Assembly (NCBI GenBank): GCA_050260415.1
Contig: JBLNCE010000080.1
Span: 1 to 33,077, forward strand
Direction of reading: 5' to 3'
From: JBLNCE01 sp050260415
GTDB lineage: Bacteria > Bacillota > UBA4882 > JAAYXC01
Length of the DNA: 33,077 nucleotides
Positions 1-6,942 of the stretch are shown piece after piece; position 1 is the stretch's first letter; the number at the start of each line of letters is the position of its first letter. Both the position numbers and the translations under genes were made by a program. Under the pieces are notes generated by a model, which did no database searches, had not been told where the DNA came from, and saw only the letters and a list, made by a program, of their open reading frames with translations.

Positions 1-1085
1 CCGTTCTTCCGCGCAAACTCCCGCATAAACTCCGCCAGCTTCTTGCACCCCTCGACCGGCATGGCGTTGTAAAGCGAGGCCCGCATGCCGCCGACCGAGC
101 GGTGGCCTTTGAGGTTGACGAGCCCGGCGCCTTTGGCTTCCCTGACGAAGGCTCCCTCCAGTTCTTCATTGGGTAGGCGGAAGGTTACGTTCATGAGCGA
201 CCTGGCCTCCGGGACGGCGTGGCCTTTGTAAAAGCCATTACTGCCGTCGATGGCGCCGTAGACGAGCGCCGCTTTGTCCCGGTTGCGCTTTTCGATCGCA
301 TCCAAGCCGCCCTGGGCCTTGAGCCAGCGCAGGACGAGCATGACCGCGTAGACGGCGATGCCGGGCGGAGTGTTGTAGAGCGAATTGTTCTTGGCATGGA
401 CGTCGTAGCGCAGCATGGTCGGCAGCGTGCCGGGCACCTTGGCCAGCATGTCCTCCCGGATGATGACGATGGTGACACCGGCCGGACCGAGGTTCTTCTG
501 CGCGCCGGCATAGATCAGGGCGAACTTGGTCGCGTCGAAACGGCGCGAGAGGATGTCGCTGGACATGTCGGCCACGAGCGGAATCGAGCCGAAAGACGGC
601 AGGGTGGGCCACTGCGTGCCGAAGATGGTGTTGTTGGAGGTGATATGTACGTAGGCCGGGTTCGGGCTGAGCTTGATCTCGCTTGCGATAGGAATGCGAT
701 TGTGGTTAGTGTCCTTGGTGTTGGCGGCGAGGTGGACTTGGCCGATTTTTCGCGCTTCCTCGCATGCTTTCTCGGCGAAACTACCGGTGACGACATAATC
801 CGCGGTCGCGCCGGCAGGCAGGAAATTCATCGGCACCATGTCAAACTGCATGCTCGCGCCGCCGCCGAGGAAGAGCACGCGGTAGTCCGCGCCCAAGCCC
901 AGGAGTTCCTTTAGGGCCGCCTCGGTCTCCTCGTGCACCGCCTCATATTCCTTGGAACGGTGGCTGATCTCCATGATGGACATACCGGTACCGCCGAAAT
1001 CGAGCAGATCCCGTTGGATTTCCTCGAGAACGGGCAGGGGAAGCGTGGCGGGTCCCGGGTTAAAATTATACACCCGTGCTGACAT
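1..1085 (-). CDS. serC: Phosphoserine aminotransferase (3' end just outside window)
   Basis: This PLP enzyme transfers an amino group from glutamate to 3-phosphohydroxypyruvate in cytosolic serine synthesis, and also serves the vitamin B6 route in some bacteria. The protein opens MSARVYNFNPGPATLP, the characteristic SerC N-terminus, and has the PLP-lysine motif GAQKNLGPAG with the lysine at about residue 197. There are 361 complete codons before the window edge without a stop. Family members are about 360 residues, so at most a residue or two plus the stop should be missing. A GAGGG-like site lies just upstream of the ATG at 1085. It is transcribed away from the microcompartment operon, looks like an ordinary core gene, and is probably functionally unrelated to it. 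Confidence 0.93.
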   Translation of the reverse strand, partial: MSARVYNFNPGPATLPLPVLEEIQRDLLDFGGTGMSIMEISHRSKEYEAVHEETEAALKELLGLGADYRVLFLGGGASMQFDMVPMNFLPAGATADYVVTGSFAEKACEEARKIGQVHLAANTKDTNHNRIPIASEIKLSPNPAYVHITSNNTIFGTQWPTLPSFGSIPLVADMSSDILSRRFDATKFALIYAGAQKNLGPAGVTIVIIREDMLAKVPGTLPTMLRYDVHAKNNSLYNTPPGIAVYAVMLVLRWLKAQGGLDAIEKRNRDKAALVYGAIDGSNGFYKGHAVPEARSLMNVTFRLPNEELEGAFVREAKGAGLVNLKGHRSVGGMRASLYNAMPVEGCKKLAEFMREFARKN

Positions 1086-1600
1086 CTCTCGTCCTCCCTC
1101 ATTAACGCCATGGCGGCCGATCTTTGCCGCCTAAAACCCTTCGTCCATTATAGCATGAACCGTTACAGGGCTCAAGGCGGGGGTGGGCTGGGCACTTAGT
1201 CGGTACCCTCTCCGGCGGGTCCGGATAGAGGACTATCTACATACCTATAATGTATTTTCTTGCATGCTCCTGAATCAGGGGTACTGAACGAGCTTTATCG
1301 CCGGGTAACCAATAGCGTCGATGGCGGTTGAAGCCCTCACACCTCTTCTAGATGAGGCCCCAGATCTTCCCGATCAAAAACCAGCGTTTTTTTTGTGGTT
1401 AGGAAGGAATTTGGCAAGCTGCATAGAATACGAAAGATGTACAACATATGTAAAAAGTAAGCTTTACAAAATTTCAATACGCACTCGCTTGGTAAATGCT
1501 TGAGCTGGTTGGTAAAGTGGCTGGTATACCACGATATGAAAATTTGTAAAAAGCCATTAGCAATTGATTTCAGATAGGCGGATAACCAGGAGGCTGGGAA
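1086..1600. promoter_or_regulatory. Divergent intergenic region between serC and the BMC operon
   Basis: I see no credible gene in these 515 bases. The part nearest serC is GC-rich, while about 1380-1560 is clearly more AT-rich than its surroundings, as expected of a promoter/operator region. A perfect TATAAT lies at 1246-1251 on the plus strand, but I see no convincing -35 box 17 bases before it. The AT-rich part holds several repeated motifs, listed separately. The BMC operon starts at 1601 after an AGGAGG-type ribosome site at about 1588-1593. By inference this is where the SorC-type regulator encoded at 21048-22022 binds. Confidence 0.55.
1449..1553. repeat. Candidate operator repeats upstream of the BMC operon
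   Basis: Four elements are visible by eye. TGTAAA at 1449-1454 and TTTACA at 1463-1468 form an inverted repeat with an 8-base spacer. TGTAAAAAG occurs at 1449-1457 and again at 1545-1553. TTGGTAAA occurs at 1489-1496 and 1509-1516, exactly 20 bases apart, about two helical turns. TGGTATACCA at 1522-1531 is a perfect 10-base palindrome. Repeated sites in phase with the helix are consistent with a tetrameric SorC/DeoR-type repressor, but which element is the operator is not established. Confidence 0.4.
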
Positions 1601-1918
1601 ATGTACGCGGCTAGAGTCATCGGTACGGTGGTATGCACACATAAGGACGACAAGCTGCAAGGTCTCAAGATGCAGGTGGTTCAGCCCGTCGGTCTTCTCA
1701 CGCTGCAAGACGAGGGCAAGCCGGTGGTGGCCATTGATGCCGTGGGGGCGGGTCTTTCTGAGGTAGTGCTGGTGGTGGGGGGAAGTTCCGCGAGGCAGAC
1801 GGCGCGCACCAATAATACCCCGGTCGATGCCACGATCATGGCCATCATCGATTCCATCGACATCCAAGGCCGCAGAGTATTCGCCAAAGGCGGCCCGCAA
1901 GAGGAGAAGACAACGTGA
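1601..1918 (+). CDS. BMC vertex protein, EutN/CcmL family (BMC-P), copy 1
   Basis: This 105-residue protein is a pentameric vertex protein that caps the corners of the icosahedral microcompartment shell. It starts MYAARVIGTVVCTHKD and has the family's core features: an N-terminal beta strand with a G-x-V-V segment, the VQP segment, and an AVGAG-type turn (here IDAVGAGLSE) before the last strands. Length fits the family (about 85-105). An AGGAGG-type site precedes the ATG. It is the first gene of the operon, and its TGA overlaps the GTG start of the isomerase gene. Two more vertex paralogues follow at 2385 and 2708. Its C-terminus (GGPQEEKTT) is a short polar tail. Confidence 0.9.
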   Translation: MYAARVIGTVVCTHKDDKLQGLKMQVVQPVGLLTLQDEGKPVVAIDAVGAGLSEVVLVVGGSSARQTARTNNTPVDATIMAIIDSIDIQGRRVFAKGGPQEEKTT

Positions 1919-2373
1919 GAATCGTCATCGCCAGCGACCATGGCGGATATGCGCTCAAGGAGAAACTCAAAGGTTACATCCAGGCGGAGCTTGGCCATGA
2001 GTGCTTGGATTACGGCTGCTACAGCGAGGAAGCTTGCGATTATCCCGACTACGCCTTCCTGGTCGCGGAAGCCGTGGCCAATGGCCTTTGCAGCCTGGGG
2101 ATTATGATCGACGGCGCGGGCGTGGGTTCGGCCATGGTCGCCAACAAAGTCCCCGGCGTGCGCGCGGCGGTCTGCAATGAGATCTACACCGCGCGCAACA
2201 GCCGTGAGCACAACAACGCCAACGTCATGACCCTCGGGAGCATGGTGATCGGTCCGGGTCTCGCCAAGGAGATCGTACGGGTCTGGTTATCCACGGAGTA
2301 TGCGGGTGGTCGGCATTCCCGCCGTGTGAACAAGATTACGGACTTTGAGCGACGCCTGTACGCGCGGAGCTAA
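1915..2373 (+). CDS. rpiB: RpiB/LacA/LacB-family sugar-phosphate isomerase
   Basis: This 152-residue protein belongs to the family that interconverts aldose and ketose phosphates, for example ribose-5-P and ribulose-5-P. The N-terminal RIVIASDHGGYALK and the ANKVPGVRAAVC and REHNNANVMTLG segments are diagnostic. At the position where E. coli-type RpiB has a catalytic cysteine (ICGTG) this protein has aspartate, IDGAG at D67, which is more like LacB. The C-terminal YAGGRHSRRVNKI is also LacB-like. It starts with GTG overlapping the stop of the preceding vertex gene (GTGA), implying translational coupling. Placed beside DeoC it most likely feeds a pentose phosphate into the pathway, but the substrate is uncertain because of the replaced cysteine. 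Confidence 0.88.
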   Translation: MRIVIASDHGGYALKEKLKGYIQAELGHECLDYGCYSEEACDYPDYAFLVAEAVANGLCSLGIMIDGAGVGSAMVANKVPGVRAAVCNEIYTARNSREHNNANVMTLGSMVIGPGLAKEIVRVWLSTEYAGGRHSRRVNKITDFERRLYARS

Positions 2374-2384
2374 AGGGGCTGCTG

Positions 2385-2711
2385 GTGGTGTTCTTGGCGA
2401 AAGTCATCGGGTCGGTCGTAGCCACGCGCAAGGATGAGTCACTCACGGGTGTCAAGCTGCTGGTGATGCAGCCCATCGACCCGGACGGCCGCGAGAATGG
2501 CACGCCTTTCGTGGCGGTCGACGGTGTGGGCGCCGGCACGGATGAGGTCGTCTTCTGTGCCCGCGCCCGCGAAGGCAGCATGGTATTGCCCAATCCCGGC
2601 GCGCCCGTTGATGCGGGCATCGCCGGGATTATCGACCATATATGCTTCCGCCCCCGGGAGTTGCCCGGCGAGAAGAGCGGTACGCCTAAGAAGGAAGGAA
2701 AGGCCGGATGA
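2385..2711 (+). CDS. BMC vertex protein, EutN/CcmL family (BMC-P), copy 2
   Basis: This second pentameric shell-vertex protein has up to 108 residues. The core AKVIGSVVATRKDESLTGVKLLVMQP aligns throughout with the first copy, and the DGVGAGTDE turn is present. Start choice is uncertain: GTG at 2385, GTG at 2388 or TTG at 2394 all follow an AAAGGGG site at about 2373-2379. A basic, lysine-rich tail (GTPKKEGKAG) extends beyond the family core. Its stop overlaps the ATG of the next vertex gene (ATGA), so the two are probably co-translated. Tails like this may point into the lumen or distinguish the vertices, but that is inference. Confidence 0.88.
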   Translation: MVFLAKVIGSVVATRKDESLTGVKLLVMQPIDPDGRENGTPFVAVDGVGAGTDEVVFCARAREGSMVLPNPGAPVDAGIAGIIDHICFRPRELPGEKSGTPKKEGKAG

Positions 2712-3004
2712 TCTTCGGGCGTGTGGCCGGGCACGTGGTCGCAACTCAGAAGCACGGCGACCTTCACGGTGCCAAGCTATTGTTGGTGCAACCGCTCGAT
2801 CTCGACGGTACGCCGGCCGGCCAGGAGATTCTGGCCGTGGACGGGGTGGGCGCCGGGGAAGGAGATCTGGTGATTGCCATCGCCGAGGGCGGCTCAGCCC
2901 GTCAGGTGGCCAAGGCCAGGCCCACGGCCCCGATCGACGTCGTCATCGCCGGGATCGTCGATGTGGTCGAGGCCGGCGGCAAAGTTTTACGTCTGGGGGA
3001 CTAA
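2708..3004 (+). CDS. BMC vertex protein, EutN/CcmL family (BMC-P), copy 3
   Basis: This third vertex paralogue has 98 residues and begins MIFGRVAGHVVATQKH. It has the conserved LLLVQPLDLDG and DGVGAGEGD segments and ends at the family core without a long tail. The ATG overlaps the stop of copy 2. It is followed 30 bases later by DeoC, which has its own GAGGTG ribosome site. The three copies are clearly divergent in sequence, so they are old paralogues and may give mixed vertices or different affinities for cargo. Confidence 0.9.
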   Translation: MIFGRVAGHVVATQKHGDLHGAKLLLVQPLDLDGTPAGQEILAVDGVGAGEGDLVIAIAEGGSARQVAKARPTAPIDVVIAGIVDVVEAGGKVLRLGD

Positions 3005-3034
3005 GGTCATTTCTAGCACATGAGGTGAAGCGGA

Positions 3035-3889
3035 ATGAGTATGGACGCGCTTATCGCGGAGATCGCCAAGGAAATCCTCGCTGAGTTGGGACAGAGGGAT
3101 CATATCAGGTGCACCGGTAGCGAGCCGTCATCCGGCGCCCAAGGCACGGGTTCCTTAAGCGATACGAAACTGGCGTCCATGATCGATCATACCTTGCTGA
3201 AACCGGAAGCAGCCAAGAGCGAAATAGAAAAGTTATGCAATGAGGCACGGTCCTATTCGTTCTGTTCGGTCTGCGTCAACCCGGCCAATGTGCGCCAGGC
3301 GGCCGGACTCCTGCAGGGAAGCGGCGTCAAGGTCTGCACCGTGATCGGATTTCCACTGGGAGCGAGTACGCCGGTGATCAAGGCGATGGAGGCGAGAGAC
3401 GCCATTGCCAACGGCGCCACCGAGGTCGATATGGTCATCAATGTTGGCGCCCTCAAGAGCGGTGATTACGACCTATGCGCCCGTGACATCAAAGCCGTGG
3501 TCGACGCCTCCGGGGATCAAGCCTTGGTCAAGGTGATCATCGAGACCTGCCTTTTAACTGACGAAGAGAAACGCAAGGCTTGCCAGCTGGCGAAGAACGC
3601 CGGTGCGCATTTCGTCAAGACTTCGACCGGGTTCGGGAAAGGCGGGGCGACGGTCGAGGATGTCATGCTCATGCGACAGGTCGTCGGGCCGGAGATGGGC
3701 GTCAAGGCTTCCGGAGGCGTGAGAGACAGGGAGACAGCGGAAAAGATGTTCAGGGCCGGCGCCAATCGCTTTGGTACCAGCGCCGGCGTGGCCATCGTCG
3801 CGGGAAGCAAGACTTCCGCCTGCGTCAATTGCGGCCTCTGTGCCAAGACCTGCCCGGCTGGGAACGTACAAACGGTCAAGGCCTATTGA
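3035..3889 (+). CDS. deoC: Deoxyribose-phosphate aldolase with encapsulation helix and C-terminal Fe-S-type motif
   Basis: This class I aldolase cleaves 2-deoxyribose-5-phosphate into glyceraldehyde-3-phosphate and acetaldehyde and is probably the signature lumen enzyme. The Schiff-base lysine is K195 in VKTSTGFG. The partner lysine K224 lies in VKASGGVR, and the EVD aspartate is D132. At 284 residues it is longer than usual (about 220-260). The extra N-terminus, residues 3-19 (DALIAEIAKEILAELG), is an amphipathic helix followed by a Ser/Gly linker, the form of a BMC encapsulation peptide. The extra C-terminus carries C263, C266, C269 and C273-P, a ferredoxin-type CxxCxxCxxxCP motif not expected in a class I aldolase. 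Confidence 0.95.
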   Translation: MSMDALIAEIAKEILAELGQRDHIRCTGSEPSSGAQGTGSLSDTKLASMIDHTLLKPEAAKSEIEKLCNEARSYSFCSVCVNPANVRQAAGLLQGSGVKVCTVIGFPLGASTPVIKAMEARDAIANGATEVDMVINVGALKSGDYDLCARDIKAVVDASGDQALVKVIIETCLLTDEEKRKACQLAKNAGAHFVKTSTGFGKGGATVEDVMLMRQVVGPEMGVKASGGVRDRETAEKMFRAGANRFGTSAGVAIVAGSKTSACVNCGLCAKTCPAGNVQTVKAY

Positions 3890-3903
3890 ATAGGAAGGGT
3901 AAC

Positions 3904-5367
3904 ATGACGACTAGAGAGAAGGCCGCCATCGACCGGGATCTACTCTCAATCCAGGAAGCGCGGGAACTGGTCCTCAGGGCCGCCGAAGCCCAGGAGATCC
4001 TGGCTACCTTCGATCAGGGCAAGGTGGATCGGATCGTCGCCGCCATGGCCAAAGCCGGCGAGGACAGCGCGCTCCGGCTGGCCAAGATGGCCGTGGATGA
4101 AACGAACATCGGCGTGATCGAGGACAAAGTCCTAAAGAACAGGTTTGCCACGGCCAATCTCCATGCATACGTGAAGAATCTTCGTACCGCGGGGATCATT
4201 GCCGAGGATCGCCAGCGGAGGACGGTGGAGATCGCCGCGCCGGTGGGCGTGATCATGGGAATCGTGCCCACCACCAACCCCACTTCGACCGTGCTGTTCA
4301 AGTCCATCATCTCCATCAAGGCGCGGAACGCGGTCATTTTTTCCCCCCATCCCCGGGCGGTCGGGTGTTCGTACGAGGCCGCCAGGATTATGGAGGAGGC
4401 CGCCGTGGCCGCCGGTGCCCCGCGCGGCGCGATCGGCTGCCTGTCAATCTGCACCCGCGAAGCTACCGATGCACTCATGCATCATCCCAAGGTGGCCCTG
4501 ATCTTGGCCACCGGGGGCGCGGCCATGGTCAAGGCGGCATATAGCGCGGGTAAACCAGCCTTCGGCGTCGGTCCGGGCAATGTGCCCGCGTTTATCGAGC
4601 GCACTGCGGACGTCCCCCGCGCCGTCAAGAAGATTTTGGCCAGCAAGACCTTTGACAACGGCACGATCTGCGCATCAGAGCAGGCAATCGTCACGGAGGA
4701 GATCATCGCCGACCGGGTCTTGCAGGAGTTGCAGCACCAGGGAGGGTTCTTGGTCAGGGACGTTGACCTGCCCGCCCTTGAACGTACAGTGATAGGCCGG
4801 GACGGCGGCGTCAATCCGCTGGTAGTGGGCCAGAGCCCTAAGAAGATCGCGGAGATGGCTGGGATCAAGATCCCGGATCACACCAGGGTGCTGCTGGCCC
4901 GGCTGTCCGGAGTCGGCCGCGATTTCCCGCTCTCCGCCGAAAAGCTGTGTCCGGTCTTGGCGTTCTATGTGGAGAAAGACTGGCAAGGCGCCTGCGAACG
5001 TTGTTACGAATTGTTGCGCTTTGGCGGTATCGGCCACACCCTTGTCATCCATTCGCATAACGGGCGGGTGATCATGGAATTCGCCATGAAGAAGCCAGTC
5101 TTCAGAATTCTGGTCAACACCCCCTCCTCGCAGGGCGCGATTGGATTGACAACCGGCCTCCCGCCCTCGCTGACCCTGGGCTGCGGTACCTGGGGCGGTA
5201 ACAGTACCTCCGATAACGTCGGACCGCTGCACTTGATCAACCGGAAGCGCTTGGCCTACGACCTCGATGAAACGCGGGAGGACGGCCAGGATGTCGGAGC
5301 GGGTGACTTCCGTTTCACCAGAGAGGAGGTTACGGAGGCGGTTGAGGCTTTCTTGAGATCCGGTTGA
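3904..5367 (+). CDS. CoA-acylating aldehyde dehydrogenase (PduP/EutE type)
   Basis: This 487-residue enzyme oxidises acetaldehyde or another short aldehyde with NAD+ and CoA to the acyl-CoA, trapping the toxic product of DeoC inside the shell. The catalytic cysteine is C256 in FDNGTICASEQ, matching acylating dehydrogenases of PduP, EutE and AdhE. IVPTTNPTSTV and GVGPGNVPAF are nucleotide/CoA-site segments of the same group. The start is ATG 3904 after AAGGG. The N-terminal 40 residues are helical and acidic/hydrophobic (DRDLLSIQEAREL) and could serve as an encapsulation helix, though less clearly than in DeoC. It lies 14 bases after deoC, consistent with coupled function. Confidence 0.94.
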   Translation: MTTREKAAIDRDLLSIQEARELVLRAAEAQEILATFDQGKVDRIVAAMAKAGEDSALRLAKMAVDETNIGVIEDKVLKNRFATANLHAYVKNLRTAGIIAEDRQRRTVEIAAPVGVIMGIVPTTNPTSTVLFKSIISIKARNAVIFSPHPRAVGCSYEAARIMEEAAVAAGAPRGAIGCLSICTREATDALMHHPKVALILATGGAAMVKAAYSAGKPAFGVGPGNVPAFIERTADVPRAVKKILASKTFDNGTICASEQAIVTEEIIADRVLQELQHQGGFLVRDVDLPALERTVIGRDGGVNPLVVGQSPKKIAEMAGIKIPDHTRVLLARLSGVGRDFPLSAEKLCPVLAFYVEKDWQGACERCYELLRFGGIGHTLVIHSHNGRVIMEFAMKKPVFRILVNTPSSQGAIGLTTGLPPSLTLGCGTWGGNSTSDNVGPLHLINRKRLAYDLDETREDGQDVGAGDFRFTREEVTEAVEAFLRSG

Positions 5368-5422
5368 AGGTTGAGATAGAACGGCTATTTTTCTAACTTG
5401 ATCATCTGAGGAGGACCAAGAG

Positions 5423-5731
5423 ATGGAGAACGCACTGGGTATGATCGAGACACGGGGATTGGTTGGCGCGATCGAGGCCGCGGATGCCATGGTGAAGGCG
5501 GCCAACGTCAGGCTCATCGGTAAAGAGACCATCGGTGGCGGCTACGTGACGGTGATGGTGCGGGGGGATGTCGGCGCGGTCAAGGCGGCGACCGATGCCG
5601 GTGCCGCGGCGGCGGCGCGCGTCGGCGAACTAAAGTCCGTGCACGTGATTCCTCGCCCGCATGACGAGGTTGAGAGCATTCTTCCCGGCGGCGACAAGCC
5701 TAAGGCGGGAGTCAAGGCCGGTAAAGAGTAG
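5423..5731 (+). CDS. BMC-H hexameric shell protein, copy 1
   Basis: This single-BMC-domain protein (102 residues) tiles the shell facets as hexamers with a central pore. It begins MENALGMIETRGLVGAIEAADAM, the canonical BMC-H start, and has the VTVMVRGDVGAVKAA strand-helix and the HVIPRPH motif near residue 80. After the core there is a Lys/Gly-rich tail of about 15 residues. A GAGGAGGACC ribosome site precedes the ATG. It is about 90 percent identical by eye to the next gene, the main differences being in the tail and a few surface positions. The pore-region residues look the same in both copies. Confidence 0.95.
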   Translation: MENALGMIETRGLVGAIEAADAMVKAANVRLIGKETIGGGYVTVMVRGDVGAVKAATDAGAAAAARVGELKSVHVIPRPHDEVESILPGGDKPKAGVKAGKE

Positions 5732-5776
5732 TTTTTTTGAGATCACGGGTAAGCGTTGAGGGGAGGCAAGACGCAC

Positions 5777-6061
5777 GTGCCGGAAAACGCGTTGGGGATG
5801 GTTGAGACGATGGGATTGGTCGGCGCGATCGAGGCCGCGGATGCCATGGTCAAAGCGGCCAATGTAAGGCTGATCGGCAAAGAAAGGATTGGCGGGGGCT
5901 ATGTGACGGTGATGGTGCGTGGAGAGGTCGCTGCGGTCAAGTCAGCCACCGACGCCGGTGCGGCGGCCGCCGCACGCGTCGGTGAGTTGAAGTCGGTACA
6001 CGTAATCCCGCGCCCGCACGTAGACGTGGAGACGATTCTCCCGGGCCACAAAGGCGCCTGA
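5777..6061 (+). CDS. BMC-H hexameric shell protein, copy 2
   Basis: This near-duplicate of the preceding shell protein has 94 residues. I chose GTG 5777 because it starts the conserved PENALGMVETMGLVGA segment and follows a GGGGAGG site at about 5759-5765. An upstream in-frame TTG at 5756 would add residues not seen in the family. The BMC core, including VTVMVRGEVAAVK and HVIPRPH, is intact. It lacks the basic tail of copy 1 and ends LPGHKGA. Having two almost equal hexamers next to each other points to a fairly recent tandem duplication. Confidence 0.94.
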   Translation: MPENALGMVETMGLVGAIEAADAMVKAANVRLIGKERIGGGYVTVMVRGEVAAVKSATDAGAAAAARVGELKSVHVIPRPHVDVETILPGHKGA

Positions 6062-6068
6062 TTGAACC

Positions 6069-6941
6069 ATGGAACTGGAATCATTGCAAAGACTGATCGC
6101 CGCGATCTTGGCAAAGGCAGCGCCTTTTCTTGCGACGGCGATACATCCACATCCTATTCCGGTAGGGGTTTCCAACCGTCATGTCCATCTCGCCGCCGCC
6201 GATTTGGAGAATTTGTATGGCGCGGGTCATCAACTGCAGCCGCAGCGTGAACTCACTCAACCAGGCCAGTTTGCGGCGGCGGAGACGGTGATTTTGGCCG
6301 GGCCGAAGGGTTGCCTTGAACGGGTAAGGGTTCTCGGCCCGGTCAGGAAAAGAACGCAGGTAGAGATCTCGCGGACCGACGCCATACGCCTGGGCTTGAG
6401 CCCGCCCGTCAGGGAATCGGGCGACCTGGAAGGCACATCGGGTTTGACGCTCATAGGTCCGAAAGGCACCATACAGCTCAAAGAGGGTCTGATTATCGCG
6501 CGGCGGCACGTCCATATGTCGCCGGCCGACGCGGTAGTCTTCGGGGTAAAAGACGGGGAGAGCGTGAGGATCTTGGCCGGGGGCGAGCGAGGCCTGGTCT
6601 TCGACCGGGTGACCGTGCGGGTTGATCGAAGTTTTTCCCTCGAGTTGCACTTGGATACGGACGAGGCAAATGCGGCGGGGCTCGGCAATGGTGAGACGGT
6701 CCGGTTGCTCACGATCGCTCCGTCCGGACCGCCGGGCATGCGGGAATCGACGGCGGAGACCGGCGGTGAAGGCAGGCGCGAGCCGGTGACGGAAATACTG
6801 GCGCTCGTGACCGAGCAGGAAGTCCGCCGCGCCCGGCGGCGCGGAGGCGGAATCCATGTTCGGAAAGGCGGCCTCGTGACTCCTCTGGCCCGTGATACAG
6901 CGAAGGAACTTGGCGTGGAGATCATCGATGAGGTGAGATGA
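6069..6941 (+). CDS. pduL: PduL-type phosphate acyltransferase with C-terminal extension
   Basis: This enzyme converts acyl-CoA to acyl-phosphate and recycles CoA inside the shell. It has two PduL repeats with zinc-site histidines in SNRHVHL (H38, H40) and ARRHVHMSPADA (H147, H149), plus H194 in LELHLDTDEAN. Residues 1-17 (MELESLQRLIAAILAKA) are an amphipathic helix like a BMC encapsulation peptide. The usual PduL is about 210-220 residues. This one has 290, and its tail at about 240-290 contains TPLARDTAKELGVEI, a motif shared with the small protein at 8944. It starts 7 bases after the BMC-H gene and ends 1 base before the PduS-like gene. Confidence 0.94.
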   Translation: MELESLQRLIAAILAKAAPFLATAIHPHPIPVGVSNRHVHLAAADLENLYGAGHQLQPQRELTQPGQFAAAETVILAGPKGCLERVRVLGPVRKRTQVEISRTDAIRLGLSPPVRESGDLEGTSGLTLIGPKGTIQLKEGLIIARRHVHMSPADAVVFGVKDGESVRILAGGERGLVFDRVTVRVDRSFSLELHLDTDEANAAGLGNGETVRLLTIAPSGPPGMRESTAETGGEGRREPVTEILALVTEQEVRRARRRGGGIHVRKGGLVTPLARDTAKELGVEIIDEVR

Positions 6942-6942
6942 T

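Noticed and set aside
1321..1503. Open frame of 60 codons in the serC-BMC intergenic region
   Set aside because: No ribosome site, composition unlike a protein, and it lies in the AT-rich control region.
1337..1900. Long minus-strand frame of 187 codons
   Set aside because: It runs antisense through the first vertex gene and into the control region; no domain is recognisable.
4675..5532. Minus-strand frame of 285 codons
   Set aside because: Antisense to the aldehyde dehydrogenase and shell genes. It is open only because of high GC in the third codon position.
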